From NCBI RefSeq assembly GCF_050908235.1, contig NZ_CP194340.1: a DNA stretch of 64,000 nucleotides; one strand, 5' to 3'. Below the pieces are notes generated by a model that did no database searches, had not been told where the DNA came from, and worked only from the letters and a program-made list of their open reading frames with translations. Positions within the stretch are counted from its first letter, which is position 1. The number at the start of each line of letters is the position of its first letter. The stretch is from Pseudoramibacter alactolyticus (lineage in GTDB: Bacteria; Bacillota; Clostridia; Eubacteriales; Eubacteriaceae). The position numbers and the translations under genes were made by a program. Below are positions 51,809 to 60,644 of the stretch, piece by piece.

Positions 51809-52345
51809 TCAGTTGTAAATTTCTCTTTTTAGAATGCCGATATAGGGCAAATTGCGATAGCGCTGATTATAATCCAGGCCATAGCCCACCACAAATTCGT
51901 CGGGAACCTGAAAACCACAGTAATCCACATCGATATCGACCACCCGCCGCTCCGGTTTATCGAGCAGGGTGGCAATCTTCAGGCTGCTGACGTTCTTGCC
52001 GAGCAAAGTTTCCTTGAGGGCGTTCAATGTCCGACCGGAATCCACGATGTCCTCGACGATGAGCACGTTCTTCCCCCCGACGGCAAGCATGGCCTCGTCC
52101 GGCAGCTGAACCTCTCCCGAGCTCTGGGTGTCGGCAAAATAACTGGCCGCGTGCATGAACGCCACCTCCACCGGTATACCGACACTTCGGACCAGATCGG
52201 CAAAAAATACAAAACTTCCCCGCAAAATGCACAGCGCAAGCAGGGGTTTATCCCGATAGTCCGCCGTAATGTTCCGGCCCAGTTCCCGGATTCTTGTGCG
52301 CAGTTGTTCTTCCGTCAGCAATACTTTCTCAATATCAGCCAGCAA
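51809..52345 (-). CDS. hpt: Hypoxanthine phosphoribosyltransferase
   Basis: 178 residues. PRPP loop VLIVEDIVDSGRTLNALKE (about 90-108), purine-site DYCGFQVPDEFVVGYGLDY near the C terminus. Salvages hypoxanthine and guanine to IMP and GMP. Overlaps tilS by 11 bases, as in other Firmicutes, where TilS and HprT also cooperate in regulation of ftsH. Confidence 0.96.
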   Translation of the reverse strand: MLADIEKVLLTEEQLRTRIRELGRNITADYRDKPLLALCILRGSFVFFADLVRSVGIPVEVAFMHAASYFADTQSSGEVQLPDEAMLAVGGKNVLIVEDIVDSGRTLNALKETLLGKNVSSLKIATLLDKPERRVVDIDVDYCGFQVPDEFVVGYGLDYNQRYRNLPYIGILKREIYN

Positions 52346-53795
52346 TGATCTTCTCCCATCTTAATGTGAATTTTGTCTGTGTTTGATCACTCACTTGGTA
52401 GGCCGGGTCCTGGTAGAGCCCCAAAATGGCCACAACGCGATTTTCTTCTGCCAAAATCGGCAAGGTATCCCGCAGATCACGGTCGATGTGGCGCGCCATC
52501 AAAAATTTTTTAAGCTTTTGACGGCCGACGCCGGCCAGTACAACCCGATCTCCCGGACTTCTGCCGCGAAGCACCAGATCGCTTTTAATTTTACCATAAT
52601 CAAGCGCAATTTCATTAACAAATTTATGTTTATGACAATTTTTTGTCCCTTTGCTGCCTTCTGCCGTTTCAATCCGCACCTGAAAGCAAAACCCGGACGC
52701 GCTGTCATAAATCCGCTGGGAGCGTCGCAGGACATAAACGCCGCGAAAAGGCTTTGGCCGCCGCTGACCGCTGCGGGAAAAAATCAGTCGGTCGTAGCGC
52801 CGGCGCGCCCGCAAATGATGAGGCAGATCCAGATCCCAGGTGGTCGCCGGCGCGGCGAGCTTCTCCTGCAGCATCCGCACATGGCGTGCCTCGAAATCGA
52901 CGGCCGTTTGGGCCGCCTCGGCCATCACTCGGTTTAAAAGGGCCCCCTGCACCGCCGCGGGCAGCGCGCGCCATCCGGGCAGAGCCACCTCGATCCCGCG
53001 GTCCGTCGGCGTCACGCAGCGCTCACGAGCCGTCTCCAAGATTTCCCGCTGTGCATCGCACCAGTCCGCCGCCTGCTCGGCAAAGGCCCCGATATGTGCC
53101 GCCGCCCGGGCGTTGCAGGCCGTCAGTACCGGCATCACCTGATGCCGCAGCCGGTTGCGCATAAACGCGTCGGAGGCGTTGGTCGCGTCCTCCACGTGAG
53201 GCAGCTGCTGTGCCGCGGCATAGGCCTCAATCGCCTCCCGGCGCACCTGAAGAAAGGGCCGCACGAACGCGCCGGCTACCGGCCGCATCCCGGCCGCCCC
53301 CCGAATGCCCGCGCCGCGGATCAAATGCATCAGCACCGTCTCGGCCTGATCGTCCAGATGATGGGCCAAGGCGATTTTTGCCGCGCCCGTCTGCCGCTGC
53401 CAGCGTTCAAAGCAGCGGCGCCGCGCCAGGCGCCCCGCCGTCTCGAGACTGATCTTCCGCTCTTTGGCCGTCAGCGGCACATCCGCCGCCGCCGTGAGCG
53501 CGGGAATGCCGTGATCCGCGCACCACTGCGTCACAAAGGTTTGATCGCCCTCGGCCGCTTCCCCGCGAATCCGATGATTGACGTGCCCCGCCATCACCGC
53601 AATACCCAGCGCATCGGCATGAGTCCATAAAAAATGCAGCAGCGCCATGGAGTCGATGCCGCCGGAAACCCCGACGATCACCCGATCCCCCGGTTCAAAC
53701 ATCTGATGGACTCGGATGGTTTTTAAAACGTCGCCGCAAAACGCCTGCACCTCCGCGGGCGCGGCAGAAGACGCCGGCACATGTGAATGGGACAC
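52335..53795 (-). CDS. tilS: tRNA(Ile)-lysidine synthetase
   Basis: 486 residues. N-type PP-loop VGVSGGIDSMALLHFL (about 42-57) and LAHHLDDQAETVLMHLIRGAG (about 142-162), then central and C-terminal TilS domains (about 245-486). Modifies C34 of tRNA-Ile(CAU) so that AUA is read as Ile. That tRNA is not among the four in this window. Confidence 0.96.
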   Translation of the reverse strand: MSHSHVPASSAAPAEVQAFCGDVLKTIRVHQMFEPGDRVIVGVSGGIDSMALLHFLWTHADALGIAVMAGHVNHRIRGEAAEGDQTFVTQWCADHGIPALTAAADVPLTAKERKISLETAGRLARRRCFERWQRQTGAAKIALAHHLDDQAETVLMHLIRGAGIRGAAGMRPVAGAFVRPFLQVRREAIEAYAAAQQLPHVEDATNASDAFMRNRLRHQVMPVLTACNARAAAHIGAFAEQAADWCDAQREILETARERCVTPTDRGIEVALPGWRALPAAVQGALLNRVMAEAAQTAVDFEARHVRMLQEKLAAPATTWDLDLPHHLRARRRYDRLIFSRSGQRRPKPFRGVYVLRRSQRIYDSASGFCFQVRIETAEGSKGTKNCHKHKFVNEIALDYGKIKSDLVLRGRSPGDRVVLAGVGRQKLKKFLMARHIDRDLRDTLPILAEENRVVAILGLYQDPAYQVSDQTQTKFTLRWEKIIAG

Positions 53796-53833
53796 GTGGA
53801 ACCTCCTTTTGCAAATACCTGACTGAAAAATGG

Positions 53834-53865
53834 TAAAAAAAAACCTGAAGCTACTGCTCCAGGTA
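53834..53865 (-). terminator. tRNA cluster terminator
   Basis: Minus strand ACCTGGAGC / GCTTCAGGT stem (one G-T pair), AGTA loop, then T9. Follows tRNA-Glu and precedes tilS. Confidence 0.92.
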
Positions 53866-53875
53866 AATCGTCAAA

Positions 53876-53950
53876 TGGTGACCCGTGGGAGAATCGAACT
53901 CCCGTTATCGCCGTGAAAGGGCGATGTCTTAACCGCTTGACCAACGGGCC
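53876..53950 (-). tRNA. tRNA-Glu (anticodon UUC)
   Basis: 75 bases with encoded CCA. Anticodon stem-loop CGCC-CTTTCAC-GGCG gives UUC; T-loop TTCGATT; acceptor GGCCCGT pairs with the 3' ACGGGTC. Last gene of the cluster. Confidence 0.95.
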
Positions 53951-53966
53951 ACGCTGTGGAAAATAA

Positions 53967-54043
53967 TGGTAGCGGCGAACGGGGTCGAACCGCTGACACT
54001 ACGGGTATGAACCGTATGCTCTAGCCAACTGAGCTACGCCGCC
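53967..54043 (-). tRNA. tRNA-Met, elongator (anticodon CAU)
   Basis: 77 bases with encoded CCA. ACGG-TTCATAC-CCGT anticodon arm. Acceptor GGCGGCG / CGCCGCT with a fully paired end and Bacillus-like elongator body, so not initiator. tRNA-Ile2(CAU) is less likely by overall resemblance. Confidence 0.88.
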
Positions 54044-54050
54044 ATAAAAA

Positions 54051-54127
<77 letters not shown>

Positions 54128-54152
54128 ACGAATAATACTGACATCATTAAAA

Positions 54153-54241
54153 TGGTGCCGGAGACCGGAATCGAACCGGTACGATCGAAAAGGATCGCAG
54201 GATTTTAAGTCCTGTGCGTCTGCCAGTTCCGCCACTCCGGC
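54153..54241 (-). tRNA. tRNA-Leu (anticodon UAA)
   Basis: 89 bases with encoded CCA and a long variable arm (class II). Anticodon arm CAGG-ACTTAAAAT-CCTG region gives UAA. First gene of the cluster. Confidence 0.94.
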
Positions 54242-54277
54242 GATCACTTTAATCGTCCTCCCCAAAGGACAAGAATT

Positions 54278-54306
54278 AGTATACGCTTTGTCCCTGTCCT
54301 TGTCAA
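54278..54306 (-). promoter_or_regulatory. Promoter of the tRNA cluster
   Basis: Minus strand TTGACA (54306-54301), 17 bases, TATACT (54283-54278). The -35 overlaps the ppx stop codon. Confidence 0.88.
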
Positions 54307-55265
54307 CTCTTTTTTTGTTTTATTTTAACCCCGCCGCGCCGCTGCATCAAAAGCGCCGCGCCCTCTAAATTGTCGTTATCGCAGATCACCAGCGTGTCTT
54401 GATCGCAGGCCTTCATCACGGCTTTAAGGATGACCGTGCCGGCCAGAATAATATCGGCCCGGCTGGGCGCCAGCCCCGCTATTTTTTTGCGCGCCGCCAG
54501 GGGCACCGCCGCCAGTTTTGCCCGCAAAACCTCGACATCGGCCACAGTCAACCGGCTCAAGTGCACGGCGTCCCGATCGTAGTCGGCCAACCGCTGCCTG
54601 ATCGCCGTCAGGGTCGTCGCCGTGCCGCCGATGCCCACCAGCTGACAGGGCGCCGACAAATCGTAGGCCGGCAGCGCTTCGCTCAACATCGCCGCCATCG
54701 CCTCTTCAACCGCGTCCATCGCCCCGCGGCCCGGCGGATCGGCTTTCAGCCATTTTTCCGTGGCCCGAACACAGCCCATATTTAGGCTCCTGGCCGTCTC
54801 GATTTGGCTGTTCACGCCCAGAATGAGTTCGGTGCTGCCGCCCCCGATATCGCAGATGAGTATGCGGCCATCAAAACATTGGGAGACGCCGGCAAAACCA
54901 TAAGCCGCTTCCGTTTCCCCGTCGATCACCTGCACGTTCACCCCGGTTTCGCGAAGAGCCGCATCGCAAAAATCTGCCCCGTTCTCGGCATCGCGCACGG
55001 CGCTGGTCGCAAAAGCCGCGATCGCCGGCAAGGCCACCCCCTGAGCCGCCGCCTGAGCGGCAAAATCGCGCAGAGCCTTCAGATTGCGCGCGATGGCCCC
55101 GTCCGCCAGACGGCCGGTACGGTCGACGCCTTCGCCCATCCGGGTATACTGCACCCATTTGCCCGTCCGCTGCAGGGCGCCTGCCGCGTCAAACCGGTAA
55201 ATCAGCAGGCGCATGGAGTTGGTTCCGATGTCGATTACGGCCTGAAGGGTGTTTTCCGCTGCCAT
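54303..55265 (-). CDS. ppx: Exopolyphosphatase / pppGpp phosphohydrolase family
   Basis: 320 residues, the short Ppx/GppA form with only the ASKHA catalytic domains. AVIDIGTNSMRLLIYRF (phosphate-1), ILICDIGGGSTELILG (about 132-147), LVGIGGTATTLTAI (about 208-221). Removes terminal phosphate from polyphosphate or pppGpp. No HD domain is attached. Overlaps divIC by one base (TAATG). Confidence 0.93.
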   Translation of the reverse strand: MAAENTLQAVIDIGTNSMRLLIYRFDAAGALQRTGKWVQYTRMGEGVDRTGRLADGAIARNLKALRDFAAQAAAQGVALPAIAAFATSAVRDAENGADFCDAALRETGVNVQVIDGETEAAYGFAGVSQCFDGRILICDIGGGSTELILGVNSQIETARSLNMGCVRATEKWLKADPPGRGAMDAVEEAMAAMLSEALPAYDLSAPCQLVGIGGTATTLTAIRQRLADYDRDAVHLSRLTVADVEVLRAKLAAVPLAARKKIAGLAPSRADIILAGTVILKAVMKACDQDTLVICDNDNLEGAALLMQRRGGVKIKQKKS

Positions 55266-55732
55266 TAATTCTGTTCCTCCTCATTGTGCGTTTGGGTTTC
55301 GGCCTGCCCTTGATCGGCCTTCGCCTTCTCCGCCCTTTTCTTCTTGGCCTTCTGCGCCTTGGCCTCCGCCTCGGTCTTCACGCGGATGATGATCTTTTCC
55401 TCGGGATAATACAGGTTGAGATTTTTGTGCGCGATATACTCCGTGTAATGGCGGGTGTTGATCTGCCTGATCTCTTCGTCCAAACGAATCTTTCTTGTTT
55501 TTTCCTGCTGAAGCTGCGCCGTTAAATCCCTTTTCTGCCCCATCAGGCGAAAAATCTGCACAAAGCGCGACCCGTAAAGCCAGAGAAAAAGCACCACGAC
55601 CACCCCCACGCTGATAACCGTCGCCCGATTGCGGTAGAACCACCGTTCAGCCCGGGATGTGCCGTTGCGCGTTCTTTTCTTTCGCCGGCGGCCAGCCGGT
55701 TTTTTGGAATTTGATTGCTGCTTTTGCGCCAT
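55265..55732 (-). CDS. divIC: Septum formation initiator (DivIC/FtsB family)
   Basis: 155 residues from ATG 55730-55732, with AAAGGAG seven bases upstream. A basic cytoplasmic N terminus (about 1-45), one membrane helix VISVGVVVVLFLWLYGSRF (about 39-57), then a coiled coil (60-95) and the YYPEEKIIIRVK end typical of DivIC. Bridges FtsL and DivIB in the divisome. A Lys/Glu-rich tail of about 35 residues is extra. Located between rqcP and ppx; the sporulation genes yabP and yabQ that often lie here are absent. Confidence 0.9.
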   Translation of the reverse strand: MAQKQQSNSKKPAGRRRKKRTRNGTSRAERWFYRNRATVISVGVVVVLFLWLYGSRFVQIFRLMGQKRDLTAQLQQEKTRKIRLDEEIRQINTRHYTEYIAHKNLNLYYPEEKIIIRVKTEAEAKAQKAKKKRAEKAKADQGQAETQTHNEEEQN

Positions 55733-55793
55733 GCCTTTCTCCTTTTGCTCCCCATCCCCTTCGGCACCGGCATTCATCTCGATCAGCGCCGCT

Positions 55794-56036
55794 TCATTCC
55801 ATCACGCGGTAAAGGGATTCGGCCATGTCCTTCGGCACGTGATCCGGCACGGCGAGAATTTCAACCTTTTGCACGCCGCTGCCAAAACTCAGCGTCAGAA
55901 TATCGCCGACCTTCACCTGGGTGCCGGCCTTCGCTGTCTGCCCGTTAACCGCGATGCGGCCGCTGTCACACGCCGCTTTGCTCACCGTTCTTCGTTTGAT
56001 GAGCCGGCTGTTTTTCAAAAATTTATCTACGCGCAT
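55794..56036 (-). CDS. rqcP: S4-domain ribosome quality control factor RqcP (YabO)
   Basis: 80 residues, one S4 domain: MRVDKFLKNSRLIKRRTVSK, GRIAVNGQTAKAGTQVKVGD. RqcP works with RqcH on stalled 50S-peptidyl-tRNA to add C-terminal alanine tails. Its place between hup and divIC is conserved in Firmicutes. AGGAGG precedes the ATG. Confidence 0.93.
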   Translation of the reverse strand: MRVDKFLKNSRLIKRRTVSKAACDSGRIAVNGQTAKAGTQVKVGDILTLSFGSGVQKVEILAVPDHVPKDMAESLYRVME

Positions 56037-56073
56037 GGCGTCCCTCCTATCCCGTTAATATTCGCATTCAGCA

Positions 56074-56104
56074 TAAAATAAAAGCCGGAGCATCACCCCG
56101 GCTT
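56074..56104 (-). terminator. hup terminator
   Basis: Minus strand AAGCCGG / CCGGCTT stem with 9-base loop followed by T-rich tract. Confidence 0.82.
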
Positions 56105-56117
56105 CGTTTCGGTCCAA

Positions 56118-56393
56118 TTATTTATTCAGCGCATCCTTAAAGGCTTTGCCCGCTTTGAAAGCCGGCGCATCAGAAGCCTTGATTTCAATGGGCTCTTTGG
56201 TTCTCGGATTCAGGCCCTGTCTTGCCGCTCTGTGGCGCACATCAAAGGTCCCGAAACCAACCAGCGACACTTTGTCGCCTTTCTGCAATGTTTCAACGAT
56301 GGTATCGGTAAAAGCGGTCAGCGCTTTTTCCGCATCTTTTTTCGGCAAACCGGTCTTTTCTGCCATTGCAGCAACCAATTCAGACTTATTCAT
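56118..56393 (-). CDS. hup: DNA-binding protein HU
   Basis: 91 residues. MNKSELVAAMAEKTGLPKKD, GDKVSLVGFGTFDVRHRAAR, then GLNPRTKEPIEI of the DNA-wrapping arms with the intercalating proline. HU bends and compacts DNA. GGAGGG lies 7 bases before the ATG. Confidence 0.97.
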   Translation of the reverse strand: MNKSELVAAMAEKTGLPKKDAEKALTAFTDTIVETLQKGDKVSLVGFGTFDVRHRAARQGLNPRTKEPIEIKASDAPAFKAGKAFKDALNK

Positions 56394-56439
56394 ACTGTCC
56401 CTCCATACATGTTATTTTCAAAATAAATAGTTTTTTTCT

Positions 56440-56468
56440 ATTATACGCATGAATGCGCGTAAACACAA
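56440..56468 (-). promoter_or_regulatory. hup promoter with motif shared with carD
   Basis: Minus strand TTGTGT (56468-56463), 17 bases, TATAAT (56445-56440). GTGTTTACGCGCATTCA (56466-56450) overlaps the -35 and spacer and matches carD's 34989-35005 in 16 of 17 bases. Confidence 0.72.
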
Positions 56469-56504
56469 GCTTTTTCTTGCACTTTTCAGGTATTGACCAA
56501 AAAG

Positions 56505-57359
56505 TTACTGCTCCGGATCGCCGCCTTTCGCCTTGATGCTCTGCCACAAAGCCTCGAGCTGCGCCGTCGCGTATTCGTCCAGCTGTTTTTCCTGGCACGC
56601 CGCCGATGCTTCCATTTCTTTCAGGCGTCCGGCGAATTTGGCATTGCTCTTTCGCAGCACCAACTCCGGCTGGAAGCCGCAAAGCCGCGCCACGTTCACG
56701 GCGGCCAAAAGCAGATCGCCCAGTTCTTCTTCCAAATGAACGCGGTCGCCCGAGCCCAGCGCCTCGGCCACTTCAGCGCTTTTTTCACGGACTTTGGCCA
56801 GCGCCGGCGCCGGATCCTGCCAATCAAAGCCCGCCTTGCCGACCTTGGCCAAAAGCTTTTCCGCCTGCATCAGCGCCGTGAAGGTCCGGGGGATGCGGTC
56901 TATTTCTTCCGACAGCGTCGCCGTTTGCTTTTCGTCCCGCTTGAGCGCCTCCCAGTCAACAGCCTCGGCTCGGGCATCCCCGAAAACGTGGGGATGGCGA
57001 TGAATCATCTTCCGATTGATCCTTGAGAGCACATCGCCGATATCAAAGCTTTCCGATTCCCGCCCGAGCTGCGCATGAAACGCCACCTGAAAGAGCACGT
57101 CGCCCAGCTCCTCGATCAGATTGTCCCGATCTTCGCCTTCAATGGCGTCGAGCACCTCATAACATTCTTCCAGCAAATAGCGCGCTAAGGAAACGTGCGT
57201 CTGCGCCTTATCCCAGGGGCAGCCGCTCTCCGAGCGCAAGGCCCCCATGATCGCGACGAGCGTTTCAAAGCGGCGGGGATTCATCGCCAGGCAAGCCTTA
57301 GGATCGCTGTCGGGCAGCCGATATTCCGTTGTCTCCGGATGCTTCAAATTTTTTGTCAT
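56505..57359 (-). CDS. mazG: Nucleoside triphosphate pyrophosphohydrolase MazG
   Basis: 284 residues with two all-alpha MazG modules. First: RSESGCPWDKAQTHVSLARY then EECYEVLDAIE and LGDVLFQVAFHAQ. Second (about 180-260): KVREKSAEVAEAL, LEEELGDLLLAAVNVARL. ExxE and D-rich helices bind Mg. Hydrolyses non-canonical NTPs. There is no N-terminal methyltransferase (YabN) domain. Starts within the stop of the flippase gene (4-base overlap). Confidence 0.95.
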   Translation of the reverse strand: MTKNLKHPETTEYRLPDSDPKACLAMNPRRFETLVAIMGALRSESGCPWDKAQTHVSLARYLLEECYEVLDAIEGEDRDNLIEELGDVLFQVAFHAQLGRESESFDIGDVLSRINRKMIHRHPHVFGDARAEAVDWEALKRDEKQTATLSEEIDRIPRTFTALMQAEKLLAKVGKAGFDWQDPAPALAKVREKSAEVAEALGSGDRVHLEEELGDLLLAAVNVARLCGFQPELVLRKSNAKFAGRLKEMEASAACQEKQLDEYATAQLEALWQSIKAKGGDPEQ

Positions 57360-59002
57360 GCTTTAAACACCCTCTGCCTCCAATGCAGCAGCTTTCGATA
57401 AAGGGGAACAATCCGGCGATGACCGGGCAGCACCGCGATCTCTTCGTCGCTGATCGCTCCCGTCAGGATAATCATCACCGCATACACCGCCACCGCCGCC
57501 GCGAAAGCAATGATCATCGCCAGAAAATTGCCGATCACCCCCAAAAGGCACCGGTAAACCAGCGATGTGACGACGCCCATCACCGCAGTCGCAATCAGCG
57601 GCTTCACCACCGTTCGGTGCCACGAAATACGCACGCCGGTAAAACGTTTCACGCAGATGTAGTTGGCGACCGTCAGATAAATAAAGGTCAGCATATAGTC
57701 CAGCCCCATGCCGTAGATATTGATCGCCGGAATGCTCATGGCAATCCAGCCGGTGACCGAGAACACGATGATCCCCAGCCCCAGCGTGATCAGCGGCACG
57801 CGGAAATGGTCGATGGACTGCAGGATGCTCTGAAAAATATTGGAGAGCATCATGAACATCGTCGCGTAGGCAAAAACCCGGAGCATCCCCGGACCATATT
57901 TCGATCCCGGAAAGAGCAAATTGAAAATCCCCTTCGAGAGCACCGACATCCCCACGCAGCAGGGCAGCCCGACCAGAATCACAATGCGGATGGCCAAATC
58001 AATTTTGTGGTTCGTCGTCACCTTGTCCCTCAGCGCGAAGGATTCCGAAATCGCCGGAATCATGGCCACCGCCAGATTGGCCGAAATGATGAGCGGCACA
58101 TTCACCAGGGTATCCACATTGGTAAAATCGCCGAACATCATCGTAGCCGTGTGCGCATTGATGCCCGCCACCGCCAGCCGAGGCACATAAATAAAGGAAT
58201 TGATCGTCGCGAAAAGCGACACGATCACCGAGGTGAGGGTCACCGGCACGGCAATCACCACCAGCCGTCTCAGCAGGCGCTGCCAGCTCCGCGGCTTCCT
58301 GCGCGTCGTGCGCTTAAGCTTCGCCCCATAGGTATCCATGAAGATCCAAAAGATTGCCGCCAGCATCACCGCCGCGACCATCCCGCCGGCCGTCGCGCCA
58401 AAAATCGCACCGCCGACGCCTTTGCCGATGTCATGGCGGATTCCCGTCACATAAAACCAGCACAGCAGGATGCCCAGAAACACCCGCACGATCTGCTCGA
58501 CGATCTGGGAGATCGCCGTCGGCGTCATAATCTGAAAGCCCTGAAAAAATCCCCGAAAGGCTGAACAAACGGAAATGATAAACGGGGCCGGCGCAATGGC
58601 AATGATGGCGCTGTAGCTTTCCGGCGGCCAGTGAGCAATGCGGATGATAAAGTGCGCACCAAGGCCCAGAAACAAGCTGGAAACGCCGCCGAGCACCAGC
58701 AGGGCAGCCATCGAGACGCGAAACACGTCCTTTGCGCCGCGATAATCGCCCACGGCCGTGCTTTCCGAAACCATCTTTGAAATCGCGACGGGAACCCCCA
58801 CCGTCGACACCATGAGCAGCATGTTGTAAATATTGGTGACATTGCCGTAAATACCGTTGCCGAAGCTGCCGACCAGGCGATAAAGCGGTACCTTGTAAAA
58901 AAGGCCGAGGAGGCGGGACAAAACGCCTGCCGCCGCCAGAATGGTCGCCCCTTTTAAAAAATTGCTCGTTTTTTTCGCTTCATTCGATTGATTGTTACTC
59001 AC
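57356..59002 (-). CDS. MurJ/SpoVB-like polysaccharide flippase (YabM family)
   Basis: 548 residues with about 14 hydrophobic segments, MOP/MATE-like fold. N-terminal TILAAAGVLSRLLGLFYKVPL is the family hallmark. Members flip lipid II or related lipid-linked precursors across the membrane; SpoVB and the YtgP/MurJ paralogues are in this family. In a non-sporulating genome a lipid II flippase role in vegetative growth is likely, by inference. Between the PrsA-like and mazG genes, as in the spoVB–yabN order of Bacillus. Confidence 0.9.
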   Translation of the reverse strand: MSNNQSNEAKKTSNFLKGATILAAAGVLSRLLGLFYKVPLYRLVGSFGNGIYGNVTNIYNMLLMVSTVGVPVAISKMVSESTAVGDYRGAKDVFRVSMAALLVLGGVSSLFLGLGAHFIIRIAHWPPESYSAIIAIAPAPFIISVCSAFRGFFQGFQIMTPTAISQIVEQIVRVFLGILLCWFYVTGIRHDIGKGVGGAIFGATAGGMVAAVMLAAIFWIFMDTYGAKLKRTTRRKPRSWQRLLRRLVVIAVPVTLTSVIVSLFATINSFIYVPRLAVAGINAHTATMMFGDFTNVDTLVNVPLIISANLAVAMIPAISESFALRDKVTTNHKIDLAIRIVILVGLPCCVGMSVLSKGIFNLLFPGSKYGPGMLRVFAYATMFMMLSNIFQSILQSIDHFRVPLITLGLGIIVFSVTGWIAMSIPAINIYGMGLDYMLTFIYLTVANYICVKRFTGVRISWHRTVVKPLIATAVMGVVTSLVYRCLLGVIGNFLAMIIAFAAAVAVYAVMIILTGAISDEEIAVLPGHRRIVPLYRKLLHWRQRVFKA

Positions 59003-59020
59003 CGATCGCCTCTGTCCATT

Positions 59021-60550
59021 TTAAATGCGCTTTTCGTATGTTTTAACGTGAAGTTCCTTTTTGAGCTGGTCAACATAATCCGCCGTCAAATTTTTGATTT
59101 CGTCGTCCACATCCGCCTTGACATCCTGAAGGTCCTTGATCTGCTTCTGATACGCTTTCTTCGATTCGTTCTGCTGGATGCTCTGCGTAATGGCCGCCTT
59201 GTGATTTTTCCAGGAATCCTTCTTTTGGGTTTTGTCGTACACAAAGATCACGTGATAGCCATTGGTGGTTTTAACCGGGCCAACCGCCGTGTTTTTCGAT
59301 GCGTTAAAGGCCGCCTTGGAAAACGCCGGCACCATGCGGGCGCTTTTAAACGCCCCCAAATCCATCGATTCCAAAACCTTTTTATTGGTTTTGGTCGAAT
59401 ATTTGCGCATCAGCTTTTTAAAGGCTGCTTTGGTTTTAATCCCTTTGGCCTCCTTCGCGATTTTTTTCGCCAGAACCGGATCCTTCGTCAGGATATGGCA
59501 AGCCGACACCGTCTTGGGATTATAAGTCGATTCGTGACTTTCGTAATATTCCTTCACATCCTGATTCGAAACCTTCACATCCTTGGCCAGCGCCGAACGA
59601 ATCGCCGCCTGCGCCGCTCTTCCCTTGGCTTCTTCCTTTTGATATTTGCGGAAAATGGCCGCCGTCATCCCATAATTCTGAAGATACGAATCCAGCGTGC
59701 TGTCCTTGGGAAAATACATCTTCAGCGTCATGTTGAGGAGCTTTTGCTGCGCCGCGACCGCATCGCTCGAAATCTTAATATGGTGATCCTTGCAGTACTG
59801 AATCATGCCGCGATAGGTGCCGATGGTTTTAAAAACCGACTGATTGATCCTCTTCTGGGTGGCTCTATCTGTCGCCGGGGCCGACCCGGTAGACGCATAC
59901 GTCGATAACACCTTGCCGACATAATAATAGTAGTATTCACCGTGGGTCACCTTCTTTTTGTCAACGGTGCCGACGGATTTGTCCAGGAAGCGATACGGAT
60001 GCTTCTTCAGTTGTTTCCTATAAGCAGCCAATGCTTTCGAGGCATATTCGGTCGTCACGGTATTGTCCTGCATGAACTGCGCGAACAGTTTGTCATTGGT
60101 CGAATAATTTTTCAAAATCCCCGCGTATTTCTTGGCCGCCTGCTTTTTAACCGCCTGATAGGTGATGGCGCCCGTTTTCTTCGCCGAAGCTTCGTTCACC
60201 TTCAATTTGTCTTTCTTAGCCTTGGCCGCCAGCACCTGATTTTGAATCACTGCGTCAAAGGTATTCTTCTGCAAATCCTTCAGATCCGAACCGGTGGGCA
60301 TGGTCTGGCCGTTCACCGCGTAATAAATGGCCGTGTTGGCCATCGTGTTGTTATAAACCGCTTTAGTCAGCTGCTTGCCGTTAATGGTGGCGATCACCTG
60401 TGCCCGATCTCTTTCAGGATTGACGGTAACCAGCGCGCAGCCAGAAACGAGCGCGCCTACCAGCCCCAGGCAAACCACTGCCGTGAGCGCCCTGCCGATG
60501 ACAGCGGTCAGCCGCCTCGATTGCTTTGGATTTTTTTGTGTCCTTTGCAT
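59021..60550 (-). CDS. prsA: PrsA-like parvulin foldase lipoprotein
   Basis: 509 residues. N-terminal signal with lipobox VSGC, lipid Cys C38. SurA-like helical domain (about 40-330), then one parvulin PPIase domain (about 345-450): SACHILTKDPVLAKKIAKEA, GAFKSARMVPAFSKAAFN, GYHVIFVYDK. Very Lys-rich. PrsA helps secreted proteins fold outside the membrane. Longer than Bacillus PrsA (about 290) because of the enlarged N-terminal region. Lies directly after mfd. Confidence 0.9.
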   Translation of the reverse strand: MQRTQKNPKQSRRLTAVIGRALTAVVCLGLVGALVSGCALVTVNPERDRAQVIATINGKQLTKAVYNNTMANTAIYYAVNGQTMPTGSDLKDLQKNTFDAVIQNQVLAAKAKKDKLKVNEASAKKTGAITYQAVKKQAAKKYAGILKNYSTNDKLFAQFMQDNTVTTEYASKALAAYRKQLKKHPYRFLDKSVGTVDKKKVTHGEYYYYYVGKVLSTYASTGSAPATDRATQKRINQSVFKTIGTYRGMIQYCKDHHIKISSDAVAAQQKLLNMTLKMYFPKDSTLDSYLQNYGMTAAIFRKYQKEEAKGRAAQAAIRSALAKDVKVSNQDVKEYYESHESTYNPKTVSACHILTKDPVLAKKIAKEAKGIKTKAAFKKLMRKYSTKTNKKVLESMDLGAFKSARMVPAFSKAAFNASKNTAVGPVKTTNGYHVIFVYDKTQKKDSWKNHKAAITQSIQQNESKKAYQKQIKDLQDVKADVDDEIKNLTADYVDQLKKELHVKTYEKRI

Positions 60551-60623
60551 GTTTTCTCCTTTAAGCCCTCAAATCATTCTGCCGAGCCGCCGGCTGGCGG
60601 CCCGCCATCTTTAAGATGCTAAC

Positions 60624-60632
60624 ATTCTACCA
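60624..60632 (-). promoter_or_regulatory. Possible prsA promoter
   Basis: Minus strand TGGTAGAAT, an extended -10 about 75 bases before the start; a GC-rich hairpin GCCGCC/GGCGGC follows in the leader. Confidence 0.4.
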
Positions 60633-60644
60633 CATCTTTCGCTT

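Noticed and set aside
53967..54043. tRNA-Ile2 (CAU, lysidine-modified) instead of tRNA-Met
   Set aside because: The body and acceptor stem match the elongator Met pattern remembered from Bacillus; still worth a tRNA-model check because tilS is adjacent.
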